The translations under genes were made by a program, and so were the position numbers. A DNA stretch of 64,000 bases from Anaerolineae bacterium (lineage in GTDB: Bacteria; Chloroflexota; Anaerolineae; Anaerolineales; Anaerolineaceae). Within the stretch, counting starts at the first letter, position 1; each line of letters starts with the position of its first letter. The stretch covers positions 124,001 to 188,000 of the forward strand of contig JABLXK010000003.1 in assembly GCA_013178095.1 (NCBI GenBank), in the 5' to 3' direction. Positions 50,880 to 59,142 of this stretch are shown here, piece after piece. The notes under the pieces are model-generated. The model was given only the letters and a program-made list of their open reading frames with translations. It was not told the DNA's origin and searched no databases.

Positions 50880-52157
50880 TCAGTGCTTTCCATCCCCCAG
50901 GTGAAAATAATCGAATCCCGCGGCCAGCCAGGTTTCACGCGGCCAGTTGTTGACCGCATCGATTACGGTTTTGGCGGGGGTGATCTTGCGGACTTCCAGC
51001 GGGTCCAATTGCTTGAATTGGGTGTGTCCCACCAACAGCAGGAGGATATCCGCGTCTTTCACGGCCTCTTCCAGGGTGGGGGCGGATTTGGCGCCATCAA
51101 TCTTGAACTCCGCTTTGAACGGTTCGCAGGTGGTCACTTGCGCCCCTGCGTCGCGCAGCAGTTCGACCGCGGTTATGGCGGGGCTTTCGCGCAGGTCGTC
51201 CACGTCCGCTTTGTAGGCCAAGCCTAGGGCGGCGACGCGCTTCCCGCGCAGGCTGCCGGTTTTACGCTGTATAAAGTCTACGAGATAGGCAGGCTGGCTG
51301 TCGTTCACTTCCCGCGCATTTAAAATCAATTGAGCGTTTTGCGGCGCAGCCTCCACCAGGAACCAGGGATCCACGCTGATGCAGTGACCGCCCACGCCGG
51401 GGCCGGGGTTAAGGATCTTCACACGCGGATGCCGGTTGGCCAGGGCAATGGCTTCCCAGATATCCACCTGGAATTGATCCGCCAAGCGGGCGAATTCGTT
51501 GGCGGCTGCGATGTTGATATCGCGGTAGGTATTTTCCATTAATTTAACCATCTCAGCGGTGGTGGCGTCGGTCATGATGATCTCGCCAGTCACGAAGGTG
51601 CTATAGAGTTCCTTGCCGGCTTGCGCCGAGGCGGGCGTGACACCGCCGATCACGCGCGCGTTCTCAATCAGCTCGCGCAGGATCTGGCCGGGCAGCACGC
51701 GTTCGGGGGAGTAAGCCAATTGAAAGTCGAATCCGGCTTTCAGGCCGCTTTTCTCGAGAATGGGGGCGAGGATATCCACAGTGGTGCGCGGCGGAGAGGT
51801 GGATTCTAGGATAACCAGGTTGCCTTCCCTGAGATGCGGTACGATGGATTCGGCGGCGGAAATGACGAAAGAAAGGTCCGCGCGCTTGTTTTCCTTAAAT
51901 GGGGTTGGTACGGCGATGATGAAAGCGTCCGCCGGCTGCGGCTGCCGGCGCACGATCAGGTTGCCGGATTGCAGCGCCGCCTGCACCAATGTGCGCAGGC
52001 CGGGTTCGAATAAATGCACGTGGCCGTTGTTCAATCCCTCAACAATTTCCGGATTGGTGTCGACCCCGATGACATTCAAGCTGTGGGTTGCGAAAGTGCT
52101 GGCGGTGGGAAGGCCGATGTAGCCCAGGCCAATCACGCAGAGTGTTTTATACGCCAA
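50880..52157 (-). CDS. wecC: UDP-N-acetyl-D-mannosaminuronate dehydrogenase (nucleotide-sugar dehydrogenase)
   Basis: A 425-residue NAD-dependent oxidase of UDP-ManNAc to UDP-ManNAcA. The N-terminal GLGYIGLPTA Rossmann loop, the catalytic cysteine in GPGVGGHCISVDPWFL, and the C-terminal ALGLAYKADVDDLRESPA segment agree with the UDPGDH/WecC family. It follows no other gene closely on its strand upstream, so its promoter lies at 52158-52242, opposite to the ceramidase-like gene. The genes wecB and wecC together make the uronic acid for an acidic glycan. Confidence 0.93.
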   Translation of the reverse strand: MAYKTLCVIGLGYIGLPTASTFATHSLNVIGVDTNPEIVEGLNNGHVHLFEPGLRTLVQAALQSGNLIVRRQPQPADAFIIAVPTPFKENKRADLSFVISAAESIVPHLREGNLVILESTSPPRTTVDILAPILEKSGLKAGFDFQLAYSPERVLPGQILRELIENARVIGGVTPASAQAGKELYSTFVTGEIIMTDATTAEMVKLMENTYRDINIAAANEFARLADQFQVDIWEAIALANRHPRVKILNPGPGVGGHCISVDPWFLVEAAPQNAQLILNAREVNDSQPAYLVDFIQRKTGSLRGKRVAALGLAYKADVDDLRESPAITAVELLRDAGAQVTTCEPFKAEFKIDGAKSAPTLEEAVKDADILLLLVGHTQFKQLDPLEVRKITPAKTVIDAVNNWPRETWLAAGFDYFHLGDGKH

Positions 52158-52242
52158 AACAGGATCTCCTTAATAAAAATCGATTTTTATTATCCCATAT
52201 TTCGCCAATATAATTAAAGAAAATTAGTGAAGGTAAAATCCT

Positions 52243-53046
52243 GTGTTACGAATCCTGCTTTCTCTGATGCGGATCAATTGGTTGAATTACCGGCCAGCCG
52301 ATTGTCTGCCTTACGCCTGTTTTTGTGAAACCGTCAGTACGGGCTTCATCCGCCAGCCGATCAATGCCTACACCAACTTGGGATATATCATCGTCGGTAT
52401 CCTCATCCTGATTTACTTGAAGAAAACCAGTATTGAAAAATCAACCACGGCTGCGATCTCCGGTTTGCCCCGCAAGCTCCTGAAACTATTTGGGATTGCC
52501 TACATTGCCGTAGGAATCGGATCGTTTATTTACCACGCTTCGTTTATATTTTTGGGAGAGGAATTGGACGATGATTCCATGTACATGATCGCCATCTTCC
52601 TGGTGCTGTTCGAAGCTGCCCGCATCCGCAAGTTGTCCCTGCGGCAATTCCTTTGGATTTACGTTTTAATGAATTTTGCATTTGAGGCGATCATTTATTT
52701 CTTTCCATTGGTGCGGGGTGGACTGTTTGTTTTCCTTATGTTTGTGGCGTTGGGTATTGAGTTGGTAGCCCGCCGGATGCTTTCGATCTATAACGAGGTG
52801 CGTCTAACCGATCATGCCAATCTTATTTTCCTGGCAGGGTATTTTTTCTGGATTTTAGATAAAAGCCATGCGTTTTGTTATCCCAACTCGTTTTTTCAGG
52901 GTCATGCCATCTGGCATTTACTGACGGCTTATGCCGGTTGGGTGATGTTTAAGGCCATGGATACCGAATATGATAAAGGCGCCCGGCTGATAAAAGATGA
53001 TGATCCGTTTAATGTGCCCCTCAGAAAGTTCTATAACCAGAAATGA
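52243..53046 (+). CDS. Ceramidase-like membrane hydrolase (CREST superfamily)
   Basis: A 267-residue membrane protein with seven predicted helices. It carries the alkaline-ceramidase pattern: CFCETVSTGFIRQPINAYTN (Glu29), FIYHASF (His98 and Ser100), EELDDDSMYM (Asp109-111) and QGHAIWHLLTAY (two histidines), which together form a zinc site in the family. It is a possible amide hydrolase for sphingolipid-like or hopanoid lipids; bacterial members mostly lack known substrates. The GTG at 52243 is a weak start; an ATG nine codons in (MRINWLNYRP) is an alternative. Divergent from wecC; its 3' end overlaps the opposite GNAT gene by 16 bases. Confidence 0.78.
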   Translation: MLRILLSLMRINWLNYRPADCLPYACFCETVSTGFIRQPINAYTNLGYIIVGILILIYLKKTSIEKSTTAAISGLPRKLLKLFGIAYIAVGIGSFIYHASFIFLGEELDDDSMYMIAIFLVLFEAARIRKLSLRQFLWIYVLMNFAFEAIIYFFPLVRGGLFVFLMFVALGIELVARRMLSIYNEVRLTDHANLIFLAGYFFWILDKSHAFCYPNSFFQGHAIWHLLTAYAGWVMFKAMDTEYDKGARLIKDDDPFNVPLRKFYNQK

Positions 53047-53741
53047 TAGAGGTATTCAACCTCACTGATGGTATAGCCGCATTTTGCGTATAACCGGCAG
53101 GCGGGCAGATTTTCACCTTGGGTGACTACCCGCGCCCGTTTCAATCCTCGTTCAAGGTACCAGGCTTGGGCAGCGCGGACCAAAGCCGCCCCGATGTGCC
53201 GGCCGCGGGCGGCAGCATCGACAGCGATCAATCCGATCTCGCCGTGATCGCTTTTTGCGGATAGCGTCACCATGCCCAAGGGCTGTTCGGCGCTCCCGGC
53301 AGCCAGGACGGCGTCAGCCAGCTCGCCAGACAGGCTTTTGCGCATCCATTCCCGGTAGAGCGCCTGGAATATTTCGTGCGGGAATTGCGGGTCGCGCGCG
53401 AAGCGCGAATACTCGCCGGCTTGCAACGCCAACTCGAAGAGAATTTCATCCCCTGCACCGGGTATATACGGAAGGATGGGAATGCTTGGGGCATCGTCAT
53501 GAAAAATGGCGGCAGGCAAATCCATTTCAAAAATCGTCTTGCGATCGACCAGCCGTCCGCCTAAGTGGGTTACATCGAACGGCGGTTCTGAGCAGGCGCC
53601 CCAATAAACCAGGCGCGTGCCTTTCTTGCGTAAATTGTCCAAAAGCCGATACAATTCCGCCTGTTCCAACGCGGCGGGCAGGATGCGGGCAGTTTTAAAC
53701 CCGAAAAATTGCGAATCCCAATCCAGATATCGTGTTTCCAT
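53031..53741 (-). CDS. WecD-like GNAT acetyltransferase
   Basis: A 236-residue protein. The N-terminus RYLDWDSQFFGFKTARI is the hallmark of WecD (dTDP-4-amino-4,6-dideoxygalactose acetyltransferase), and the GNAT core reads IGLIAVDAAARGRHIGAALV with the acetyl-CoA loop, followed by RARVVTQGENLPACRLYAKCGY. The ATG at 53741 is chosen; open frame upstream to 53936 covers the divergent promoter and has no conserved sequence. It sits near wecB/wecC, so acylation of an amino-sugar in the same glycan is plausible. Its 3' end overlaps the ceramidase-like gene by 16 bases. Confidence 0.82.
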   Translation of the reverse strand: METRYLDWDSQFFGFKTARILPAALEQAELYRLLDNLRKKGTRLVYWGACSEPPFDVTHLGGRLVDRKTIFEMDLPAAIFHDDAPSIPILPYIPGAGDEILFELALQAGEYSRFARDPQFPHEIFQALYREWMRKSLSGELADAVLAAGSAEQPLGMVTLSAKSDHGEIGLIAVDAAARGRHIGAALVRAAQAWYLERGLKRARVVTQGENLPACRLYAKCGYTISEVEYLYHFWL

Positions 53742-53792
53742 ATTTATCTCTATAATTATGGCATAAATGGAAAAATAAGAGCACAAGAAAAG
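53742..53792. promoter_or_regulatory. Short divergent promoter region
   Basis: TATAAT at 53751-53756 on the plus strand serves the small downstream gene; the minus-strand gene must also start within these 51 bases. Confidence 0.45.
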
Positions 53793-54077
53793 ATGAAAAT
53801 ACTGGCTTTGGAAGTTGAGAATCCTGCTTGCGCGCAAACGGTCAATCCGGAACTGCTTAGGGAAGAAGCCTTGGCTGTGAAGCAGTTGATGCAAGCAGGC
53901 TGGATCCGCGAGATCTATTTTCATGCTGAGGCGCATACCGCCGTGATCGTAATGGAAGCCCAGGACCGCTCTGAAGCCGAAGCCTTTTTGTTCGGACTAC
54001 CCTTGGTGCGCAGCGGTGCAATTCGCTTCGATATCATCCCCCTTGAGCCATATGATGGGTTTAATCGGCTGCTTTAA
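53793..54077 (+). CDS. Small YCII/muconolactone-isomerase-like protein
   Basis: A 94-residue protein from the ATG at 53793, preceded by AGAAAAG. The shape is a ferredoxin-like dimeric alpha-beta fold: MKILALEVENP, EALAVKQLMQAGWIREIYFH, TAVIVMEAQDRSEAEAFLFG and FDIIPLEPYDGF, as in muconolactone isomerase and other small dimeric oxygenase-like proteins. The substrate is unknown. The open frame from 53709 crosses the divergent promoter and is dismissed. Confidence 0.72.
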   Translation: MKILALEVENPACAQTVNPELLREEALAVKQLMQAGWIREIYFHAEAHTAVIVMEAQDRSEAEAFLFGLPLVRSGAIRFDIIPLEPYDGFNRLL

Positions 54078-54157
54078 CACAGGAAGCCGGAAAAAAATAC
54101 AATTCGATCAATGTCAAGCACCTCGAAATAATTCTTTGCTATAGAAAAATCTGGCAC

Positions 54158-54186
54158 TTGACTTTCACTTTGGATTTCTATATAAT
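54158..54186 (+). promoter_or_regulatory. Sigma70-type promoter of the LacI gene
   Basis: TTGACT (54158-54163), a 17-base spacer and TATAAT (54181-54186): nearly consensus. The LacI operator begins 5 bases after the -10, so repressor binding would block initiation. Confidence 0.85.
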
Positions 54187-54190
54187 AAAA

Positions 54191-54208
54191 ATTGGAAGCG
54201 CTCCCAAT
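54191..54208. promoter_or_regulatory. LacI-family operator (autoregulatory)
   Basis: ATTGGAAGCGCTCCCAAT is an 18-base palindrome with one mismatch pair around a central CG, typical of LacI-type operators. A related copy, TGGGAGCGATCCCA, precedes the sugar transporter operon. Confidence 0.85.
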
Positions 54209-54262
54209 TTTGGAGGTATTTTCGGAGACAAAGAGCGCCGGCTATCCAGACGGAGAAGAGGG

Positions 54263-55303
54263 TTGAACAATCTGACTTTGGAAGATATCGCCAGAAATTG
54301 CGGGGTGTCCCGCTCGACGGTATCGCGCGTTATCAATAATCACCCCAACGTAAGCGAAAAAGTCCGCAAGCGTGTGGAAAAGGAAATTAAAAACACCGGT
54401 TTCCGGCCGCATGCTGCCGCGCGCGCTTTGGTCTCGCAGCGCTCCTGGACGATTGGGCTGGTGCTGCCCCGTTCCGTGCAATCCTTTTTCACCGATCCTT
54501 ATTATCCGCGCCTGATCCAGGGTATTGCCCAAGGCTGCAACCAAAAGAAATACACCTTGGGATTGTATTTACTCACAGATGCTGAAGACGAGGAAGAAAT
54601 CTTCCCGCGCATTTCCCGCAGCGGATCATTGGATGGCGTGCTTTTCCAATCGGACCAAATGGGCGATCAGTTAATTGGAAAACTGGCCCAAAGCGGTATC
54701 CCGATGGTGATCATCGGGCGGCCTTTTCAAAATGAAAAACTCAGTTACATCGATATCGATAACGTTTCCGCGGCAAAATCGGCGGTAGATTACCTGGTTG
54801 ATCTTGGATATAAAAGGATCGGTACGATTACCGGGCCTTTGAATACCAGCGTGGGGGTGGACAGGAAGATCGGCTATATCCAGGGTTTGGAGGGCAGGGG
54901 CATCCGCATTGAAGAAAAATTGATCGTGGAGGGGGATTTCACTGAAGAAAAAGGGTATGAGGGGATGATAAAGCTCCTGCCTGCCAAGCCTGACGCGGTC
55001 TTTTCCGCCTCCGACCGCATGGCTTTCGGCGCCATCCGGGCGCTGCACGATAAAGGCTTGAGAGTACCGGAGGACGTTGCTCTGGTGGGTTTCGACGATC
55101 TGCCGGTCACCAATCCGGTCAATCCGCCCCTGACGACCGTGCGGCAACCGGTGTATGAATTCGGGATCAAGGCGGTTGAATTTCTGGACGACCTGATCAC
55201 CACCGGGACGACGCCGCCCAGGCGGATCATCATGGGAACGGAAATTGTGACAAGAGAATCTTGCGGCGCTCGGTTGAAAAAGATCGAGACGCAAGCCAAG
55301 TGA
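54263..55303 (+). CDS. LacI-family transcriptional repressor of the cello-oligosaccharide locus
   Basis: A 346-residue repressor. The LacI-type DNA-binding helices read LTLEDIARNCGVSRSTVSRV with the hinge following near residue 50-60, and the sugar-binding core has the type-I periplasmic fold (WTIGLVLPRSVQSFFT, LDGVLFQSDQM, DAVFSASDRMAFGAIRAL). TTG at 54263 is the start, with GGAGAAGAGGG upstream; frame before it has no signal. The gene has its own strong promoter and operator (54158-54208) and lies upstream of a transporter-GH94 operon that carries a matching operator. It probably responds to a cello-oligosaccharide or its phosphorolysis product. Confidence 0.92.
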   Translation: MNNLTLEDIARNCGVSRSTVSRVINNHPNVSEKVRKRVEKEIKNTGFRPHAAARALVSQRSWTIGLVLPRSVQSFFTDPYYPRLIQGIAQGCNQKKYTLGLYLLTDAEDEEEIFPRISRSGSLDGVLFQSDQMGDQLIGKLAQSGIPMVIIGRPFQNEKLSYIDIDNVSAAKSAVDYLVDLGYKRIGTITGPLNTSVGVDRKIGYIQGLEGRGIRIEEKLIVEGDFTEEKGYEGMIKLLPAKPDAVFSASDRMAFGAIRALHDKGLRVPEDVALVGFDDLPVTNPVNPPLTTVRQPVYEFGIKAVEFLDDLITTGTTPPRRIIMGTEIVTRESCGARLKKIETQAK

Positions 55304-55312
55304 AATTTTTTT

Positions 55313-55350
55313 TACAATGACTGGGAGCGATCCCAAAATATCAGAGGAGG
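55313..55350. promoter_or_regulatory. Promoter and operator of the sugar-transporter operon
   Basis: TACAAT (55313-55318) is a likely -10. TGGGAGCGATCCCA (55322-55335) is a LacI-type operator with the same half-site as before the lacI gene. A near-perfect Shine-Dalgarno AGGAGGTGAT (55345-55354) follows but no start codon fits within range; the real gene begins at 55420. Confidence 0.65.
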
Positions 55351-55419
55351 TGATTAATCGAAGAATCGGAATACAAACATAAAGTGGGAAAAATAGTCAA
55401 TTACCTAAGGAGAAAAGAA

Positions 55420-57213
55420 ATGCGTAAGATTGTTTTAGCTGTATTGAGTATTTTAATCATGGCCGGCTTTGTGATGAGCTGCACGCCTGCGGCAGCGGAA
55501 GCTCCCGCGCCCGCTGCCGAAGAACCAGCGGCTGAAGAACCAGCAGCTGAAGAAGCCGCTGCGGCGGAAGCACCGGCAACAGTCGATTACCCCCGCGAGG
55601 AGACGCTCTATACCATGGGCAAGCAGTGGGGCCCGCCAACCAGTTGGAACCCCATGCAGCAGGGCTCTTATGCCATGGGCACCATCGGGCTGTGCTATGA
55701 AACCTTATTCCTGTACAATCCGCTGACGGATGAATACATCCCCTGGATTGCCGAGAGCGGTGAATGGCTCGACGACACCACCTACCAGTTGAAGATCAAA
55801 AAGGGCGTCACCTTCTCGGATGGAGAGGCCTTAACGGCAGATGATGTGAAATTCACCTTCGAAATGGGCAAGAATTTCAAATCGGCTTTCTATAGCGAGT
55901 TGTGGGCCTGGTTGACCTCCATCGAAAAAGTGGATGATTACACTTTGACATTAACCTTCAGCAGCCCCGAATACCAGAAATGGGCGACCTACATCTACAC
56001 AGTGGCAATCCTGCCCGAGCATATTTGGTCGACTTTGACCGAGGAACAGGCAATTACCGGCGCCAACCAACCTCCGCTGGGTTCCGGCCCGTATCTCTAC
56101 GAAGCAGCCGATGAATCCAAAGTCGTCTGGAAACGCAACGATAACTGGTGGGGGATCAAGGAAATGGGGCTAACCATGGCGCCCAAGTACATCATCGACA
56201 TTGCCAATATCAGCAACAATGCTGCCCTCGGTATGGTGCTGCAGGGCCAGGTGGATCTGGATAATAACTATCTGCCCGGCATCGCCTCCGTGATCAACGG
56301 CGGATACGGCATCACCACCTATTTCCCCGAACCGCCTTATATGCTATCCGGCAACACGGCCTGGCTGGTCATGAATCTGAAGAAAGCTCCCATGGACGAC
56401 GCTGCATTCAGACGCGCTGTCGCATATGCCATCAAAGTTGAGGATATCGTCAACAAGGATTACGGCAATATCGTTCTGCCGGCCAATCCAACCGGTCTGC
56501 TGCCTGTCTGGGATAAATTTGTCGATCAGGCAGTTGTGGACGAATTGGGCTTCAGCTATGATCCTGCAAAAGCCAAGAAGATCCTGGCGGACGCCGGTTA
56601 CAAGGACGTCGACGGCGATGGTTTCGTGGAAACCCCCGACGGCTCCAAGATTGCCCTCGAGATCGGCTGCCCCAACGGCTGGTCCGACTGGATGGTTGCC
56701 ATTCAAATCATCTCCCAGAGCCTGAAAGAAGTGGGAATCAATGTGGAACCGGTTTATCCGGATTACAGCGCTCTGACTGCCGGTTTATACGGCGGCGATT
56801 TCGATATGGTCATCAACAACGACGTCCAGATCAGCAACACGGTATGGGCGTATTACAACTTCATCTTCTACCACCCGATCAAGGAGCAAATGATCTCCGG
56901 CACCGGCAACTACGGCCGCTATGAGAATCAGGAAGTCTTTGATTTGGTCGATCAGCTCGATGCGACCCCGATCGATGACATCGAGGGGATGAAGGCCATC
57001 ATCTCCAAGATCCAGAAGATCCAATTGACCGATCTGCCCATGATCCCATTGTGGTACAACGGCGTCTGGTCGCAGGTCAGTAATGCTTACTGGACCAACT
57101 GGCCGTCCTCCGTGGAAGGCGCACCCAAGTACCTGCCGGCAACCTGGAATGGTTACTGGAATATGGGCGCGGTTTTGATGCTCTCTGAGCTGCAGTCAAC
57201 TGCGGCGGAGTAA
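55420..57213 (+). CDS. Oligosaccharide/oligopeptide ABC transporter binding lipoprotein (family 5)
   Basis: A 597-residue secreted lipoprotein with signal MRKIVLAVLSILIMAG and lipobox VMSC, then an Ala/Glu/Pro-rich tether to about 55. The remainder is the OppA/DppA-type (SBP_bac_5) fold: LTADDVKFTFEMGKNF, VILPEHIW-like strand VAILPEHIWS, PLGSGPYLYEAA and DDAAFRRAVAYAIKVEDIV. Family 5 binding proteins of Thermotoga and Chloroflexota also bind cellobiose and other oligosaccharides; the adjacent GH94 phosphorylase makes that the likely ligand. ATG 55420 follows AAGGAGAAAAG; a GTG upstream at 55384 lacks support. Confidence 0.88.
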   Translation: MRKIVLAVLSILIMAGFVMSCTPAAAEAPAPAAEEPAAEEPAAEEAAAAEAPATVDYPREETLYTMGKQWGPPTSWNPMQQGSYAMGTIGLCYETLFLYNPLTDEYIPWIAESGEWLDDTTYQLKIKKGVTFSDGEALTADDVKFTFEMGKNFKSAFYSELWAWLTSIEKVDDYTLTLTFSSPEYQKWATYIYTVAILPEHIWSTLTEEQAITGANQPPLGSGPYLYEAADESKVVWKRNDNWWGIKEMGLTMAPKYIIDIANISNNAALGMVLQGQVDLDNNYLPGIASVINGGYGITTYFPEPPYMLSGNTAWLVMNLKKAPMDDAAFRRAVAYAIKVEDIVNKDYGNIVLPANPTGLLPVWDKFVDQAVVDELGFSYDPAKAKKILADAGYKDVDGDGFVETPDGSKIALEIGCPNGWSDWMVAIQIISQSLKEVGINVEPVYPDYSALTAGLYGGDFDMVINNDVQISNTVWAYYNFIFYHPIKEQMISGTGNYGRYENQEVFDLVDQLDATPIDDIEGMKAIISKIQKIQLTDLPMIPLWYNGVWSQVSNAYWTNWPSSVEGAPKYLPATWNGYWNMGAVLMLSELQSTAAE

Positions 57214-57226
57214 TCGCTCCTGAATG

Positions 57227-57273
57227 ATGCCGTCCCTGCCGGTAACCACTACGGGGGGACGGCATATTTTTTC
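57227..57273 (+). terminator. Hairpin terminator/attenuator after the binding-protein gene
   Basis: ATGCCGTCCC (57227-57236) pairs with GGGACGGCAT (57256-57265), followed by six T residues. As the permease gene starts at 57291 in the same operon, it probably gives partial termination, so the binding protein is made in excess. Confidence 0.8.
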
Positions 57274-57290
57274 AGAATCGAGGAGGACTT

Positions 57291-58283
57291 GTGAAACGGT
57301 ACTTTACTCGCAAGGTATTGATCTACTTGTTAACTTTCTTTATCGCGGTCACCATCGATTGGATGATCCCGCGCTTCATGCCCGGCGACCCGGTATTAAA
57401 CATGTTAGCTAAAGCCGGATCGGTGCACGCAGAAGCGCAGGAAGTGATGTACGGCTACCTGACAACGGCTTTTGGACTGGATCTGCCGATCTGGCAGCAA
57501 TATTTCAATTTTTGGAAAGCGCTTTTTCACGGCGACCTGGGGGTGAGCGTTCTGCAATTCCCCCGGCCGGTGGCTGATGTGATCAAGAGCGCCATCCCGT
57601 ACGATTTGCTGTTATTGATCCCGTCCATTGTATTGAGCTGGATTGCGGGCAACAAGTTCGGCGCGTTCGCAGCCCGTTCCAAAAAGTTGGACAACACAAT
57701 ATTGCCGGTCGGTTATATTCTGACCGCCACGCCTTATATGTGGCTGGGAATTCTGTTGGGTTGGGTTTTTGCAATTATCCTGAAAATTTTCCCGATTTCA
57801 GGCGCGTTTAGTTACGCGCTGAAACCGGCATTTACCTGGACTTTTATCAAAAGCGTTTTACAGCATTGGTTTCTGCCTTTCGCCTCGCTGTTCATTGTGC
57901 AATTCGGCGGTTGGGCGATCGGCATGCGCAACATGATTATTTACGAACTGGAAGCAGATTACGCGCATTACCTGGAGGCGCTGGGCGCGCCCAAACGATT
58001 GATCCGCAAGTACGCATATAACAACGCGCTGCTGCCGCAGCTCAGCGGCCTGGCGCTTAAATTGGGCGTTATTGTAGCCGGCGCCATGTCCACCGAGATC
58101 GTTTTTTCTTATCCCGGTATCGGATACCTGATCCTGATGGCCATTCAAAATTCAGATTACTTCCTGCTGCAGGGCTGTTTCCTCTTTATTATCATCGGTG
58201 TTTTGCTGGCCAACTTTATTATCGATATCGTGTTCATCCTGGTTGATCCGCGCACCCGGCTGGGAATGCAGGGAGGTTCATAA
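57291..58283 (+). CDS. ABC transporter permease 1 (DppB/OppB-type)
   Basis: A 330-residue permease with six predicted helices. The N-terminal RYFTRKVLIYLLTFFIAVTIDWMIPRFMPGDP is the usual OppB start, and the ATPase-coupling loop is AHYLEALGAPKRLIRKYAYN, near residue 224-243. GTG start after GAGGAGG. The next permease overlaps its stop by one base (TAATG). It forms the first half of the membrane channel. Confidence 0.92.
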   Translation: MKRYFTRKVLIYLLTFFIAVTIDWMIPRFMPGDPVLNMLAKAGSVHAEAQEVMYGYLTTAFGLDLPIWQQYFNFWKALFHGDLGVSVLQFPRPVADVIKSAIPYDLLLLIPSIVLSWIAGNKFGAFAARSKKLDNTILPVGYILTATPYMWLGILLGWVFAIILKIFPISGAFSYALKPAFTWTFIKSVLQHWFLPFASLFIVQFGGWAIGMRNMIIYELEADYAHYLEALGAPKRLIRKYAYNNALLPQLSGLALKLGVIVAGAMSTEIVFSYPGIGYLILMAIQNSDYFLLQGCFLFIIIGVLLANFIIDIVFILVDPRTRLGMQGGS

Positions 58284-59140
58284 TGGGCGCTGAAAAGAAA
58301 ACCAACGAGATTTTGTATTTCGCGCTGCGCAACGGTAAATTGAAGATCGGCCTGGTCATCGTCTTTATTTTTGTAGCGATAGCCATTTTCGGCCCGCTTT
58401 TTTCCAAATATCCCTTGAACGAATTCGTCGCGGGCGGGCCGAACCCGCCTTCAGCGGATTACTTTATGGGCACCACCGCCTACGGACAGGATGTTTTCGC
58501 GCAGTTCGTGTACGGCCTGCGTTCCACCTTCATCGTCGGCATTGTGGGCGGCGGGATTGCCACCATGCTGGGCATGCTGATCGGCTTTCTGGGCGGATAT
58601 AAAGGCGGATGGCTGGACGAGTTCCTGAACGGCATCACCAACATCATCCTGGTGATCCCCACCTTCGCGCTGCTGTTGATCATGGTGGCGTACCTGAAAT
58701 TGCGGGGAGTGGTCCTCGAAAGCATCTTCATCGGGCTGACTTGCTGGCCGTGGGCGGCGCGCGCCATTCGCGCGCAGACTTTCTCACTGGTCTCCCGCGA
58801 ATTTGTGGACCTGGCGAAATTGAGCGGCATGGGCACCCTGAAAATTATCTTCGGCGAGATTGCCCCCAACATGATGTCGTATCTCTTCATGACCTTCATC
58901 CTGCAATTCGGCGGCGCCATTCTGAACGCGGCCACGCTCGATTTCATCGGGCTTGGACCCACGCAGGGTGCATCACTGGGATTGATGATGAACTGGGCTA
59001 CCATCGGCAGCGCGCTGCTGCTGGGGTATTGGTGGTGGTTCGTACCGCCCGGGCTGGCCATCACGGCCATTGTGGGCGCGCTTTACATAATGAACGTCGG
59101 GCTGGATGAGGTATTCAACCCCAAGTTAAGGGAGATGTAG
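58283..59140 (+). CDS. ABC transporter permease 2 (DppC/OppC-type)
   Basis: A 285-residue permease with five or six helices. Typical OppC features: ALRNGKLKIGLVIVFIFVAI at the start, PPSADYFMGTTAYGQDVFAQFVYG and the ATPase-coupling loop REFVDLAKLSGMGTLKIIFGEIAPNM. The start overlaps the stop of the first permease; the ATPase gene follows two bases after its stop. Confidence 0.92.
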   Translation: MGAEKKTNEILYFALRNGKLKIGLVIVFIFVAIAIFGPLFSKYPLNEFVAGGPNPPSADYFMGTTAYGQDVFAQFVYGLRSTFIVGIVGGGIATMLGMLIGFLGGYKGGWLDEFLNGITNIILVIPTFALLLIMVAYLKLRGVVLESIFIGLTCWPWAARAIRAQTFSLVSREFVDLAKLSGMGTLKIIFGEIAPNMMSYLFMTFILQFGGAILNAATLDFIGLGPTQGASLGLMMNWATIGSALLLGYWWWFVPPGLAITAIVGALYIMNVGLDEVFNPKLREM

Positions 59141-59142
59141 CC

